From NCBI GenBank assembly GCA_016124525.1, contig WGNO01000014.1, positions 17,002 through 81,001 on the forward strand: a stretch of DNA of 64,000 nucleotides. The letters run 5' to 3'. The notes under the pieces were generated by a model that worked only from the letters and a program-made list of their open reading frames with translations, did not search any database and was not told the origin of the DNA. Of the stretch, positions 8,979-17,706 are shown piece after piece. The position numbers and the translations under genes were made by a program. This DNA is from Nostoc sp. RI_552 (GTDB lineage Bacteria > Cyanobacteriota > Cyanobacteriia > Cyanobacteriales > Nostocaceae). Each line of letters opens with the position of its first letter. Position 1 is the stretch's first letter.

Positions 8979-9308
8979 TCATTGTTGAATATGCTGCTCT
9001 AAAGTTTTGACTAGAGTAGTTTTCAGCACTGCACCCACCACTGTATCCACTTGTCTTCCCCCTTTAAATACCATCAGTGTGGGAATGCTCCGAATTCCGT
9101 AATGACTGGCAACAGTGGGGTTTTGGTCGGTGTTCAATTTTACCACTTTTACCTGTCCTAGGTATTCGCTAGCAACCTCATCTATAACTGGAGTTACCAT
9201 CCGACAAGGCCCACACCAGGGTGCCCAAAAGTCCACTAACACTGGAATTTCACTTTCTAGCACTTCTTGCTTAAATGTGGCTTCTGTGACATTTGTTACG
9301 GATGACAT
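8979..9308 (-). CDS. trxA: Thioredoxin (RexT-controlled TrxA2-type)
   Basis: 109-residue thioredoxin with the intact redox motif WCGPC in [14 protein letters not shown] (around residue 30) and the cis-proline loop [12 protein letters not shown]. It reduces protein disulfides in the cytosol. It is divergently transcribed from an ArsR-family regulator with a palindromic operator in between, the same arrangement as trxA2-rexT in Nostoc sp. PCC 7120. Expression is therefore expected to be derepressed under oxidative conditions (by homology). Confidence 0.93.
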   Translation of the reverse strand: MSSVTNVTEATFKQEVLESEIPVLVDFWAPWCGPCRMVTPVIDEVASEYLGQVKVVKLNTDQNPTVASHYGIRSIPTLMVFKGGRQVDTVVGAVLKTTLVKTLEQHIQQ

Positions 9309-9331
9309 AATAGCCTCCTCATCTAATTCTG

Positions 9332-9352
9332 TTATTCGATTTTATCGAATAA
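9332..9352. promoter_or_regulatory. Palindromic operator between trxA and rexT
   Basis: Perfect 9-bp inverted repeat TTATTCGAT-TTT-ATCGAATAA in the divergent intergenic region, 24 bp upstream of the trxA start. It is the size and symmetry expected for a dimeric winged-helix ArsR/SmtB repressor. Assignment to RexT is inferred from position and family. Confidence 0.75.
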
Positions 9353-9387
9353 ACAAAATATACGCTATTTCAAGAGATAATGCAATG

Positions 9388-9747
9388 ATGAAATTCTTAT
9401 ATCACCCAGACCGAAAACATATTTCCTTACCAGGAGTGCTTTATGCTTTAGGCGACCCAGTGCGGCTAGAGATTGTGCGTTTACTGGCCACTCAGGGTGA
9501 GCAGTGTTGTGGTAAATTTAATTTTGCCATTGCCAAGTCAACTATGTCCAATCACTTTAAAATCTTACGGGAGTCGGGAGTTGTGTTAACTCATAAGGAA
9601 GGTACACAACATATCAATAGATTAAGACATGAAGATTTAGAGGCTCTGTTTCCAGGTTTGCTGGATGCAGTGTTACGCTCCGCACAACCATTGCGACTGT
9701 ATACAAAAACATCAACCATTGATGATGAACAGTCCTTAGTTAGTTAG
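9388..9747 (+). CDS. rexT: Redox-sensing ArsR-family repressor RexT
   Basis: 119-residue winged-helix ArsR/SmtB protein: LGDPVRLEIVRLLATQGE, then the recognition helix region AKSTMSNHFKILRESGVV. The start at 9388 places the vicinal pair at Cys40-Cys41, as described for RexT of Nostoc PCC 7120, where a disulfide there lifts repression of trxA2. An alternative ATG one codon earlier shifts the numbering by one. No metal-site cysteine motif typical of arsenic sensors is present apart from this pair. The gene is divergent from trxA and overlaps a kinase remnant at its 3' end. Confidence 0.88.
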   Translation: MKFLYHPDRKHISLPGVLYALGDPVRLEIVRLLATQGEQCCGKFNFAIAKSTMSNHFKILRESGVVLTHKEGTQHINRLRHEDLEALFPGLLDAVLRSAQPLRLYTKTSTIDDEQSLVS

Positions 9748-9865
9748 TGGGATTTTCTTGTGCTGTTTCTTGATTATCTTTGAGATTTTTGTTTTCTGCC
9801 ATCAGGGGTATTTTCACTATAAAAGTCGCTCCTTGGTTTTTATCCAAACTTTCTGCTTTATTCTT
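9740..9865 (-). pseudogene. Histidine kinase C-terminal tail remnant
   Basis: About 41 codons ending at 9740 read NKAESLDKNQGATFIVKIPL and a polar tail. This resembles the last strand of a histidine-kinase ATPase domain (ESxGExQGATFTVxLPL in cyanobacterial sensors). Upstream the frame runs into IS630-type sequence, and no other kinase segment is found. The 3' end overlaps the rexT stop by 8 bp on the opposite strand. Confidence 0.5.
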
Positions 9866-10080
9866 CAGACAGATATATAGCAATAGTATTTTTTTATGAA
9901 AAGACTCCGTACAAGAGACATACAATCAAAGGTAGTGTTTCTAATGAACCACTTAAACATCGACTTTAAATGAGATAATATTGGAATTAAAGCACAAAAA
10001 CGGCCAACCCAGGTTTTTGCTTGTAAACAAATATCTTCAATAGGATTTTGTTATGGGTAATTAGGCGCAAAAGTGAAATT
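9865..10080 (-). pseudogene. IS630-family transposase 3' remnant
   Basis: 72 codons ending at TGA 9865-9867. The translation reads FTFAPNYP, an in-frame TAA, QNPIEDICLQAKTWVGRF, then LSHLKSMFKWFI. This is the C-terminal DDE signature of IS630-type transposases (APxYxPxxNPIEDIWLQAK). The 5' part is missing. It may be the same family as the broken element at the right edge of the window. Confidence 0.65.
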
Positions 10081-10204
10081 CCTCCGGGTCGCTGTTTCTA
10101 CCAACGAAACGCATTATGTCGCCACTAACGATTTATCTCAAAGTTCCACGAATGTTGTACACTGGGTGTGTAAAATTTCTTGAAAAATCGGCTAGTTTCA
10201 CTGA

Positions 10205-10342
10205 GATATTAAACAACTAACTAGCATTGAATCTTGTCAATGTCATAAAAATAGGCTTGAAAAAAATCATATTACTTCTGCAATGTTGGTTTGGATTAGA
10301 TTAAAGAATTTAGCCTATCAAACCCTTCAAACTGTTTATTAA
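10205..10342 (+). pseudogene. Transposase C-terminal remnant (IS4/IS5-like)
   Basis: 45 codons reading SIESCQCHKNRLEKNHITSA, then LVWIRLKNLAYQTLQTVY and a stop. The pattern of a cysteine/arginine-rich stretch, NHI, LVWxRLK and QTxYxxK is typical of the end of IS4/IS5-type transposases common in cyanobacteria. The remainder is absent or unrecognisable upstream. Confidence 0.5.
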
Positions 10343-10865
10343 AACAAGCATAATTTTCTGTCTAATTATTTAATTGTTGCAAGGCAAACTCCCAAGTATT
10401 CCTATGTGCTTGGTTTAATTTAAATTCTCCCGTAGTAGAGTTTTATTGATTGTGATAGTTTTTTCAATTGCTTTAAGTTAAAATTAAAACTTTACTTATA
10501 GCAATATTAAAAACTATCCGTTGCAATCAAAAACCCCCGTTTTTCAAACAAGCGAGGTTCTTAACTGTGGCTTGCCGAATAAAGCTGAAACATTTATGTA
10601 TCAAGGCTGTAAAGGCTCACAGAAGTAAAAAATATTCAAAACCTATGCACCGATTGATTCCATAGGCAAATATTTTCACAAATATAAATCCTCAAAACCC
10701 TGCTCACTCTTTTCTGTTTTCTGTTTCCTTTGCTCACAAATAACTTTTTCAGCAAATCCTAAGCATAGTTAAGTCTACAAGACTACCGGAAAGCGAGTCA
10801 AAACTTCTGCTTTCTAAGCATAGGAATGTACGCGATTAGGGCCTTTAGCCCCATTGAAACCAAAT
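10343..10865. other. AT-rich intergenic stretch downstream of nadA
   Basis: About 520 bp with no recognisable gene on either strand. It contains a short AAAAACCCCCGTTTTT palindrome near 10530-10545. Together with the three remnants before it, this looks like a transposon graveyard. Confidence 0.4.
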
Positions 10866-11840
10866 CTAAACACTCATTTCTAGCATCCTCTCAATCGGAC
10901 GCAGTGCCGCAATGCGAATCTCTTCTGACATGGTGATTTCAGGGGTACGATTTTTCATCGTTAAATATAACTTTTCCAGAGTATTTAATCGCATAAATGG
11001 ACATTCGTTGCAAGCACAGTTATTCAATGGTGGAGCAGGAATGAAGTGCTTACCAGGAGCCAGTTTTTGCATTTGGTGAATAATACCTGGCTCTGTAGCC
11101 ACGATAAATTCTTTTGTAGGGCTACTTTGACAATATTTGAGTAAAGCTGCTGTTGATCCGATAAAACTGGCATGACGCAATACACTAGTTTCACATTCTG
11201 GATGAGCGATCACCTCTGCTTCCGGTTGAGTAATTTTTAACTGGACAATTTTCTTTTCTGAAAAAGTTTCATGGACAATACAGCTACCCCCCCATAGAAG
11301 CAAATCTCGTCCGGTTTGTTCCATGACATATTGCCCCAAATTGCGGTCTGGGGCAAAAATAATCGGCTCTGATTGCGGTATTTTTTGCACAATCTTCACA
11401 GCGTTGGAACTAGTGCAGATAATGTCACTCATTGCTTTAATCTCAGCAGAGCAGTTGATGTAAGAAACTACGAGATGATCTGGATGTGCTGCTTTAAAAG
11501 CTGCAAATGCTTCTCGTGGACAACTATCTGCTAAAGAACAACCAGCATCTAAATCTGGTAAAAGCACCAATTTATCGGGATTTAGTATTTTTGCTGTTTC
11601 TGCCATAAAGTGAACACCAGCAAAGACAATTACATCTGCTTTGGTTTTGGCTGCAGCTTTAGCTAATTGTAATGAATCACCAATAAAGTCGGCGATATCT
11701 TGAATATCCGGTTCTTGATAGTAATGGGCTAGGATAACCGCATTGAGTTCCTTTTTCAGATTCGCAATGGCAGTAAATAAATCTAGTGGTAGTTCACCCT
11801 GTGGGGTTTTGTTTAGTTGAGGTATTGCAGTGGTAAACAC
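10866..11840 (-). CDS. nadA: Quinolinate synthase A
   Basis: 324-residue [4Fe-4S] enzyme that condenses iminoaspartate with dihydroxyacetone phosphate in de novo NAD synthesis. Visible features are the substrate loop [21 protein letters not shown], cysteines in [11 protein letters not shown] (around residue 110), SNAVKIV, and the C-terminal cluster ligands in [11 protein letters not shown]. Length is normal. It is divergent from the metallophosphoesterase that starts at 11961/11991. Confidence 0.96.
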   Translation of the reverse strand: MFTTAIPQLNKTPQGELPLDLFTAIANLKKELNAVILAHYYQEPDIQDIADFIGDSLQLAKAAAKTKADVIVFAGVHFMAETAKILNPDKLVLLPDLDAGCSLADSCPREAFAAFKAAHPDHLVVSYINCSAEIKAMSDIICTSSNAVKIVQKIPQSEPIIFAPDRNLGQYVMEQTGRDLLLWGGSCIVHETFSEKKIVQLKITQPEAEVIAHPECETSVLRHASFIGSTAALLKYCQSSPTKEFIVATEPGIIHQMQKLAPGKHFIPAPPLNNCACNECPFMRLNTLEKLYLTMKNRTPEITMSEEIRIAALRPIERMLEMSV

Positions 11841-11990
11841 AATTAGGAGTTGCTTTAAGTTGCAAGTTTTTGTTCTGTGGATTCAATTATAGTAGTTTTT
11901 ACCAAAAATAGTAGGCAGTAGATCTCTTGCTAGTTATATCCAAATCCGGCGGAGTTTCATATGCTGGAGATAGACTGCAAGGAAAGTGGC

Positions 11991-12896
11991 ATGACCAGTC
12001 AGAAAACGAAATCAATAACCCTAAAAATTGCTGTAGTTGGAGATGTTCACGACCAATGGGAATTAGAAGATGGCATTGCACTCAAGTATCTGGCTGTTGA
12101 CTTGGTGCTGTTTGTGGGTGATTTTGGCAATGAATCGGTAGATGTGGTCAGAGCGATCGCCTCCCTCGATATTCCCAAAGCAGCTGTGATGGGAAACCAC
12201 GATGCCTGGTACAGTGCCACGGAATGGGGACGCAGGAAATGTCCATATGACCGTTCCCAGTCAGATTGGGTACAGGAACAACTGGATTTATTGGGATCTG
12301 CCCATGTAGGTTACGGTAAATTAGATTTTCCCGCCTGGAATTTAACTGTCGTGGGGGGGCGTCCCTTTACATGGGGCGGGCCAGAGTGGAAATTTGCGGA
12401 CATTGTGCAAGAACGTTATGGTGTGACAAGTATGGAACAATCCGCCGAGCGCATCTTCAAAGCCGTAAAAAGTGCCGCTCATGAAACGATTATTTTTCTC
12501 GGTCACAACGGCCCTAGTGGTTTAGGTGATCGCCCTGAAGATCCCTGTGGTAAGGACTGGCATCCCATCGGTGGTGACTTTGGCGATCCAGACCTCGGCG
12601 AGGCCATTTCTCAGGCTCTCACGGCTGGTAAAAACATTCCTTTGGTGACATTTGGTCATATGCACCGTACCCTCAGACACACCAAAAAAGTGCAGCGCAA
12701 AACTGTATTTAAAAGTCCAGAAGGAACAATTTACTTAAACGGGGCAACTGTACCCAGAATTTTGGAAAATCAGGGTGAGAAGTTGCGTAATTTTTCCATT
12801 GTTTCCTTAGAAGCAGGTGAGGTGTCCCAGGTCTCCTTAGTGTGGGTAGGCTATGATTTCCAGGTAGTTGTGGAGGAAATTTTGTACCAGCAATAG
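11991..12896 (+). CDS. TIGR04168-family metallophosphoesterase
   Basis: Calcineurin-like phosphoesterase of a family found mainly in cyanobacteria and plastid-bearing organisms. Metal-binding motifs are GDVHDQW, FVGDFGNES, MGNHDAWY, FLGHNGPSG and FGHMHRT in order. The substrate is unknown. Two starts are possible: ATG 11961 (adds 10 residues) or ATG 11991 (preceded by AAGGAAAG). I prefer 11991 because the conserved region begins shortly after it. It appears complete. Confidence 0.85.
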   Translation: MTSQKTKSITLKIAVVGDVHDQWELEDGIALKYLAVDLVLFVGDFGNESVDVVRAIASLDIPKAAVMGNHDAWYSATEWGRRKCPYDRSQSDWVQEQLDLLGSAHVGYGKLDFPAWNLTVVGGRPFTWGGPEWKFADIVQERYGVTSMEQSAERIFKAVKSAAHETIIFLGHNGPSGLGDRPEDPCGKDWHPIGGDFGDPDLGEAISQALTAGKNIPLVTFGHMHRTLRHTKKVQRKTVFKSPEGTIYLNGATVPRILENQGEKLRNFSIVSLEAGEVSQVSLVWVGYDFQVVVEEILYQQ

Positions 12897-13045
12897 CGAA
12901 CCTTGGCGGAAATAGTTGCTTTCAGGAGTGCAAATTGCCTAGATAATGAGATATAGTATTAATGTCTGTCAGCTTGTTAATGTTCGACAAAAAAGACTAT
13001 AATGGCATTTTGTTGTGGGTTAGTTAAAAGCTCGACAGTTTTATT

Positions 13046-13130
13046 GGAGAGGTGGCAGAGTGGTCGATTGCGTCCGACTTGAAATCGGATGAGGCTAAAA
13101 CCTCCGGGAGTTCGAATCTCCCCCTCTCCG
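13046..13130 (+). tRNA. tRNA-Ser (anticodon UGA)
   Basis: 85 nt. The acceptor stem GGAGAGG pairs with CCTCTCC, with discriminator G at 13130. The anticodon stem TCCGA/TCGGA encloses the loop CTTGAAA, so the anticodon is TGA. There is a long class II variable arm (GAGGCTAAAACCTC) and a T loop TTCGAAT closed by GGGAG/CTCCC. CCA is not encoded. Confidence 0.97.
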
Positions 13131-13283
13131 TTGGGCTAATTGAAGGAGTATTTTTAATTTTAACTTCCCAAGTTCTAATTACTTGCTGAAGTTGTTTAAT
13201 CTCAGTCATGGTTAGCTGTTGAGAAACAAAAATGTATCACGCCAAAACACAAAGGGACAAAGAATTGGCGTGAAACTCCGCAC

Positions 13284-14186
13284 TTATTCAGCAGGTTTGT
13301 TGATAGCTCGGTTGGCACGCGCTTCGGCTGAAGCCATAACTTCATCAAAGTTATCTAAGATTTCTCCAGGGAAGTTTTCTAAAATCCTGGTAGAAAGAGT
13401 TACCCGGCCTTTCCCTTCATCTAGGTCAATAATTACAGCTTTAACTGTTTGACCAACTTGAAAAACTTTTTCTAGAGATTCAATGAACTTTTGACTGACT
13501 TGCTTAATATGTAGCAAGGCACTAAGTCCATCTAAATCTACAAATACTCCAAAAGGTTTAACACCAGTGACTTTACCTTCTACCAGCTGATTTAGTTCTA
13601 ATAAGCTGAAGTTACTAGAACGAGTCGCCAAGCGCTGAGAAAGTATAAGTTTGTTGTTACTACGATTAATTTCTAAAAAACTTACAGTTAAGTTTTGTCC
13701 CCTAAGTGCTTCTAGGTTATCACGGTCTGCTAAGTGCGATCGCGGGATAAATCCTCGCAAGGAGAGCAAATCAACGGTAACACCCCCTTTATTCACACCA
13801 GTTACCCTCGCTTGCACTGTCTGGCCAGCTTCTTGCATTTGTGTCAGTCGTTCCCAGATTTGCTGAATTTCCAGTTGCTTTCGCGAAAGGGTGACTTGGC
13901 CTTCTGCATCCTGGTCTCGGATAATTAAAAACTCCAGTTCCTCTTGCAATGGCAGCACCTCTGATAAATCCGTCACTGCTCTCAAAGAAGCCTCATCACG
14001 GGGAAGAAAAGCGGATGACTTGCCACCAATATCTACATAGGCTCCATTGGAGTCAAGTTGAAACACTTTTCCATGTACAACTTGTCCCTTTTGAAACTGG
14101 TAGTCGTGTACTTCTAGTGCTTTGGCAAAATCGTCCATTGTAAAAGAAGAATTGGCTGGTTGAGAAACTTTCGATTCGGAGTTCAT
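13284..14186 (-). CDS. S1 RNA-binding domain protein (short ribosomal protein S1, Rps1b type)
   Basis: 300 residues with three S1 repeats: GQVVHGKVFQLDSNGAYVDIGGKSSAF (about 35-65), VTGVNKGGVTVDLLSLRGFIP (about 125-150) and VEGKVTGVKPFGVFVDLDGL (about 205-230). Cyanobacteria encode a second, shorter S1 (Rps1b) of about this size, so it probably binds mRNA at the 30S subunit. The number of domains and cyanobacterial context support this rather than RNase or polynucleotide phosphorylase. Confidence 0.82.
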   Translation of the reverse strand: MNSESKVSQPANSSFTMDDFAKALEVHDYQFQKGQVVHGKVFQLDSNGAYVDIGGKSSAFLPRDEASLRAVTDLSEVLPLQEELEFLIIRDQDAEGQVTLSRKQLEIQQIWERLTQMQEAGQTVQARVTGVNKGGVTVDLLSLRGFIPRSHLADRDNLEALRGQNLTVSFLEINRSNNKLILSQRLATRSSNFSLLELNQLVEGKVTGVKPFGVFVDLDGLSALLHIKQVSQKFIESLEKVFQVGQTVKAVIIDLDEGKGRVTLSTRILENFPGEILDNFDEVMASAEARANRAINKPAE

Positions 14187-14372
14187 GACGATAGAAGATA
14201 AATTATTATTTGACGTGATGCCACTGGAGTTTTACTAAACGCCTAACAAATTCCAAGCTAGTGGGAGTGTTAATTGAATATGCCTGTAATTATGGCATGA
14301 TTGTTTGCTTGGCAAAACAAGCCAAAATAACTCGAATAGTTTCGAGTTTGGGGACTTGCCAATACTTTTTGT

Positions 14373-15122
14373 CTAGGCTCCTAACACACTGTGAAAAAGT
14401 TGTTTTACCTGCTCCCAAGCATCACCTGCGGCTTTAGGATTATAGCTGGCGCGATGGTCACAGAAAAATCCGTGGTCAGCTCCATCGTAGCGAAACACAC
14501 GATGAGAAATTTTGCATTTTTCTAATTCTGCAGCAATTTGATCTATGTGTTCGCTGGGGATGCTCACATCTTCCATACCAAAGAAAGTATAGATTGTGCC
14601 TTTTATTTCTGGAGTACGAGTGATGGTGGGAGCGCCACCTCCTGGTGTGCGAGTCACAATACCTGCACCGTAGAAGGACGCAGTGGCTTTAATATCTGGT
14701 AGGGTAGCAGCTAAATATGCTACATGACCCCCAAAACAAAAGCCAATACAGCCAAAGCTATGTGGTTTCACCTGGGGTAAATTTTTGAGATAGTCGATAG
14801 CTGATTGAATATCATTCAATAACTCTGATACTTGAGTTTGCGTCCAAGCATATTTTCTGCCAATTTCAATATATTCCGGGGTGTAGCCTGTTTCAAAACC
14901 AGGAGCTTGACGTTGAAAAAGTGCCGGAGCAATAGCTACATATCCTTGTTGAGCAATTCGTTCTGTAACTTCACGAATGTGAATATTGACACCAAAAATT
15001 TCCTGTAATACTACAATTGCTGGGTAAGAACCATATGCTTGTGGGTGGGCTAAATAAGCCGATATTTCCAGATTATCTTGCGAAAGATGAACGGTTGTGG
15101 TATTTATTATTTGCTCTGTCAT
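14373..15122 (-). CDS. Dienelactone hydrolase family protein
   Basis: 249-residue alpha/beta hydrolase with the cysteine nucleophile elbow GFCFGGH, acid near FGMEDVSIP and the histidine in DGADHGFFCD. This is the diagnostic triad of dienelactone hydrolases. The physiological substrate in cyanobacteria is unknown. The ATG at 15122 (MTEQIINTTT) fits the family; an in-frame ATG 54 bases upstream gives an unconserved extension. Confidence 0.88.
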   Translation of the reverse strand: MTEQIINTTTVHLSQDNLEISAYLAHPQAYGSYPAIVVLQEIFGVNIHIREVTERIAQQGYVAIAPALFQRQAPGFETGYTPEYIEIGRKYAWTQTQVSELLNDIQSAIDYLKNLPQVKPHSFGCIGFCFGGHVAYLAATLPDIKATASFYGAGIVTRTPGGGAPTITRTPEIKGTIYTFFGMEDVSIPSEHIDQIAAELEKCKISHRVFRYDGADHGFFCDHRASYNPKAAGDAWEQVKQLFHSVLGA

Positions 15123-15331
15123 AAGAATTTTTACCCGTGCTGTGTGATTAGATATGTGATTCTTTGATATAACCATGCCACTAACTGGAGACTATTTTCC
15201 CAGCACAGTTGACGAGATGAAGTGCGGAGATGAAAAATTTGTCCGGCAAAAGTTCCCTGTGTATATAAAATACCTGATATGTAATCAACGCATTTAGTTA
15301 GTTGCCTCTACTAATATCAACAGGTTTGGTA

Positions 15332-16318
15332 ATGATTCAATTCCGTATTCAGCCAGACAGTGAAATTCCTGCCTCAAACCAGCTGTTTAATCAAATTCGG
15401 TTTGCGATCGCTTCGCGGCAATATCCGCCTGGATATAAATTGCCGAGTACACGGGCATTAGCCATACAAACAGGTTTACACCGCAATACCATTAGCAAAG
15501 TTTACCGTCAGTTGGAAGAAGACGGGTTTGTGGAAAGTCTGGCAGGTTCGGGAATTTATGTCCGCACCCAAGGTCATGAAGGCGGTAGCAAGCTACAATC
15601 GCCTATGGTCAAACCACACAACGAAGATGGGTACAAACTGGTGCAAAAAGCACTGAATGAGATGCTTTCTCAAGGCTATTCACTCAATCAAGCGCGGGAA
15701 CTATTTTTAGGTGAAATTGATTGGCGGTTACGTTGTAGCGCCCAAGTGTTGGTTGCAGTTCCATCTCATGATATGGGTGCCGGTGAATTGATGGTATATG
15801 AATTAGAAACGGCTCTCAACATACCTGTGCAGTTAGTAGCTATGGAAGAATTAACGGCCATACTCGATAAAACTAACTCGGCAACGGTGGTGACAAGTCG
15901 TTATTTCATTAGCGATGTAGAAGCGCTCGCAGCCCCAAAAGCTGTACGTGTGATTCCTCTGGATATCTACGACTACAGCAAAGAACTAAATTTATTAAAA
16001 ACTTTGCCCAAAGAAAATTGTGTGGGTATAGTTAGTCTGAGTTCAGGAATTGCCCGTGCAGCAGAAGTGATTCTTCACGGTTTACGGGGAGATGAGCTAT
16101 TAATAATGACTTCACAACCAAAAAACACCTACAAGCTGCAAGCGATTGTCAAACGGGCGGAAGTAATCATCAGCGATCAAGCGAGTTTTCCTATTGTACA
16201 TGCAGCAGTACAAGCATCTGTGGAGGACATTATTCGTCCACCTAAACTAATTAAGGTAGAAAACTATATTGGGGCTACGTCAATTAGTTTGTTAAAACGT
16301 GAACTAGGTTTAGGTTAA
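15332..16318 (+). CDS. plmA: GntR-family regulator PlmA
   Basis: 328 residues. An N-terminal GntR winged helix (PASNQLFNQIRFAIASRQYP, PSTRALAIQTGLHRNTISKV) is joined to a long C-terminal domain without an aminotransferase or UTRA signature. This matches PlmA, a regulator conserved across cyanobacteria, first found through plasmid maintenance in Anabaena and later tied to PII/PipX. The start MIQFRIQPDSEIP at 15332 is the family start; the upstream TTG would add 10 residues. It is monocistronic here. Confidence 0.82.
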   Translation: MIQFRIQPDSEIPASNQLFNQIRFAIASRQYPPGYKLPSTRALAIQTGLHRNTISKVYRQLEEDGFVESLAGSGIYVRTQGHEGGSKLQSPMVKPHNEDGYKLVQKALNEMLSQGYSLNQARELFLGEIDWRLRCSAQVLVAVPSHDMGAGELMVYELETALNIPVQLVAMEELTAILDKTNSATVVTSRYFISDVEALAAPKAVRVIPLDIYDYSKELNLLKTLPKENCVGIVSLSSGIARAAEVILHGLRGDELLIMTSQPKNTYKLQAIVKRAEVIISDQASFPIVHAAVQASVEDIIRPPKLIKVENYIGATSISLLKRELGLG

Positions 16319-16425
16319 AGAAGATCAACCCGGCAGCCTCAGGGGTGAACCTGCAAAGTCTTTTCGGTTTGCAAATTAAGTAAATGTTGACATACTCTGC
16401 ACCTAGAAGTGTGGGGGTTCTGGGG

Positions 16426-16668
16426 TCAAACAGCAATTGCCTCGGGTACTGAGCTTCGCGCGATCGCTGGCATAGCCCGTGTAACATGACCCAAGCCAAT
16501 GGTTGATGCCCCAACCATTTGAATAGTAAATGCGGCGTTTTCATCCAGTCCGTTTACAGAATTACAAGATGGACAACGCCATCCTCCAACATATAAATCG
16601 AGACCTGCCAAGATATCCCCACAATGAGAAGAAGTTTTACTAGAGGGATACCATCGATCTATAGGGAT
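16426..16668 (-). pseudogene. TnpB C-terminal remnant
   Basis: Minus-strand frame reading IDRWYPSSKTSSHCGDIL, then GGWRCPSCNSVN, then DENAAFTIQ. This corresponds to the zinc ribbon and the D-x-NAA catalytic end of TnpB nucleases (FPSSKTCSxCG ... WxCPxC ... DRDxNAAxNI). The first zinc cysteine is changed (TSSHCG). It is in frame with, and begins directly after, the TAG of the upstream hydrolase. The last codons are made of a dispersed repeat (see 16433-16467). Confidence 0.65.
16433..16467 (-). repeat. Dispersed repeat, copy 1 (encodes AIARSSVPEAI)
   Basis: Bounded by GCGATCGC and GCAATTGC. Read on the minus strand it is GCGATCGCGCGAAGCTCAGT followed by ACCCGAGGCAATTGC. A second copy lies at 29699-29735 on the plus strand. 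In both places the reading frame gives AIARS(S/A)VPEAI. Confidence 0.7.
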
Positions 16669-17580
16669 CTATATAGACAACTTGTTGACTTGCAAAAACT
16701 CTTGCACTCGTTGTAAGTAAGTTCGCGCATCTTCCAACATAGGAAAATGGGATGTATTAGGAATAATGGCAAACTCAATGTTGTCACTCTTTGCCGCCGC
16801 TTGACACCCCATTTTCGCAGGAATAATCTGGTCATACTCACCAGCTACGAGCAAAGTCGGTACTGTGAGCTTGGCAAACTCATGAGGCATTAATTGAGCC
16901 TGTGCTTTACTGACTGAAGTATAAATTGTGCCCAATGCCGCATCATAGTCAGCTGCGAGAAAATCTTGTAAAAAAGCCTGGCGTTCGGAACTGGGAATGG
17001 GGCTGTGCAAGAATCTAGCCATAAATATTCTGTCAACAAACGGTATTTTACCCAACCACTTGTAGCGAAATTTGACTACGTAACCACCAAATTTATGAAA
17101 AGCAGTAAAAGCTTTTTCGTCGTACTCAAAAATGCCGCTACAAGTTAAAATGGCTCGTTCTACTCGTTGGGGATAGCTGTTGATAAATAATGTAGCAATA
17201 GATGCACCCATTGAATGGGCATTAATATAAATGCGTTGGAGTTGTAACTCATCTAGTAAAGCTGCTAAATCCTCAGCATACTCCTCTAATTCATAAGTTA
17301 ACTCTTTAATTGCTGCTGATTTTGCTTGGGTAGACTGAGACTCCGCAACATATTCACTGGCTTGGGTGATGGTGGGTTTTCCACGAGAACGCCCAAAACC
17401 CCGCAAATCGTAGAGTAAACAATCAAATTGGTCTACTAAAGCATCAGCAGTACTTTTCCAGTACCTAGCTGAACCAGCCCAACCGTGAATAAAAACCATT
17501 ACTGGCTTTACGAAGCAGGCAGACGGTTTTTTCACCCATTGATAATAATGCTCGACACCACGGACAGAAATATAAGGCAT
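16669..17580 (-). CDS. Alpha/beta hydrolase
   Basis: Alpha/beta hydrolase of about 303 residues starting MPYISVRGVEHYYQW. It has HGWAGSARYW (oxyanion hole), nucleophile AHSMGAS, acid in GEYDQIIP and histidine in NTSHFPMLED. It is cytosolic with no signal peptide. A longer ATG at 17601 adds seven unconserved residues. The short tail LQVNKLSI ends exactly where the TnpB scar begins, so the last residues might have been altered by the insertion. Confidence 0.82.
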   Translation of the reverse strand: MPYISVRGVEHYYQWVKKPSACFVKPVMVFIHGWAGSARYWKSTADALVDQFDCLLYDLRGFGRSRGKPTITQASEYVAESQSTQAKSAAIKELTYELEEYAEDLAALLDELQLQRIYINAHSMGASIATLFINSYPQRVERAILTCSGIFEYDEKAFTAFHKFGGYVVKFRYKWLGKIPFVDRIFMARFLHSPIPSSERQAFLQDFLAADYDAALGTIYTSVSKAQAQLMPHEFAKLTVPTLLVAGEYDQIIPAKMGCQAAAKSDNIEFAIIPNTSHFPMLEDARTYLQRVQEFLQVNKLSI

Positions 17581-17658
17581 TTTTCCAAATTCAAAAATCA
17601 AGAGTGACTCGGCATAGTCTTAGAAGTTTTCCTTATGAGTGATTACCGAACTCGGAAG

Positions 17659-17705
17659 AAGTCAAAAGTCAAAAGTCAAAAGCTAATGACCAATGACTAA
17701 TGACT
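17659..17705. repeat. Heptamer short tandem repeats
   Basis: Three tandem GTCAAAA units, then TAATGACCAATGACTAATGA: two adjacent 7-bp arrays just after the clpX stop. These are the short tandemly repeated repetitive sequences typical of heterocystous cyanobacteria. Confidence 0.75.
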
Positions 17706-17706
17706 A

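Larger units (their letters stand above)
16386..16668 (-). mobile_element. IS200/IS605-type TnpB scar (3' end plus right end)
   Basis: Contains the tnpB C-terminal remnant and, downstream on the minus strand, a decayed right-end palindrome (16386-16421) reading AGAACCCCCACACTTCTAGG and ending in GTCAAC. The left part of the element is missing. Its upstream edge abuts the stop codon of the alpha/beta hydrolase gene. Confidence 0.65.

Noticed and set aside
10529..10546. AAAAACCCCCGTTTTT palindrome as a terminator of nadA
   Set aside because: More than 300 bp downstream of the nadA stop, with a short stem and a loop that cannot be defined clearly.
15182..15331. Possible conserved operator between the dienelactone hydrolase and plmA
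   Set aside because: No inverted repeat long enough to name. Shared promoter region only.
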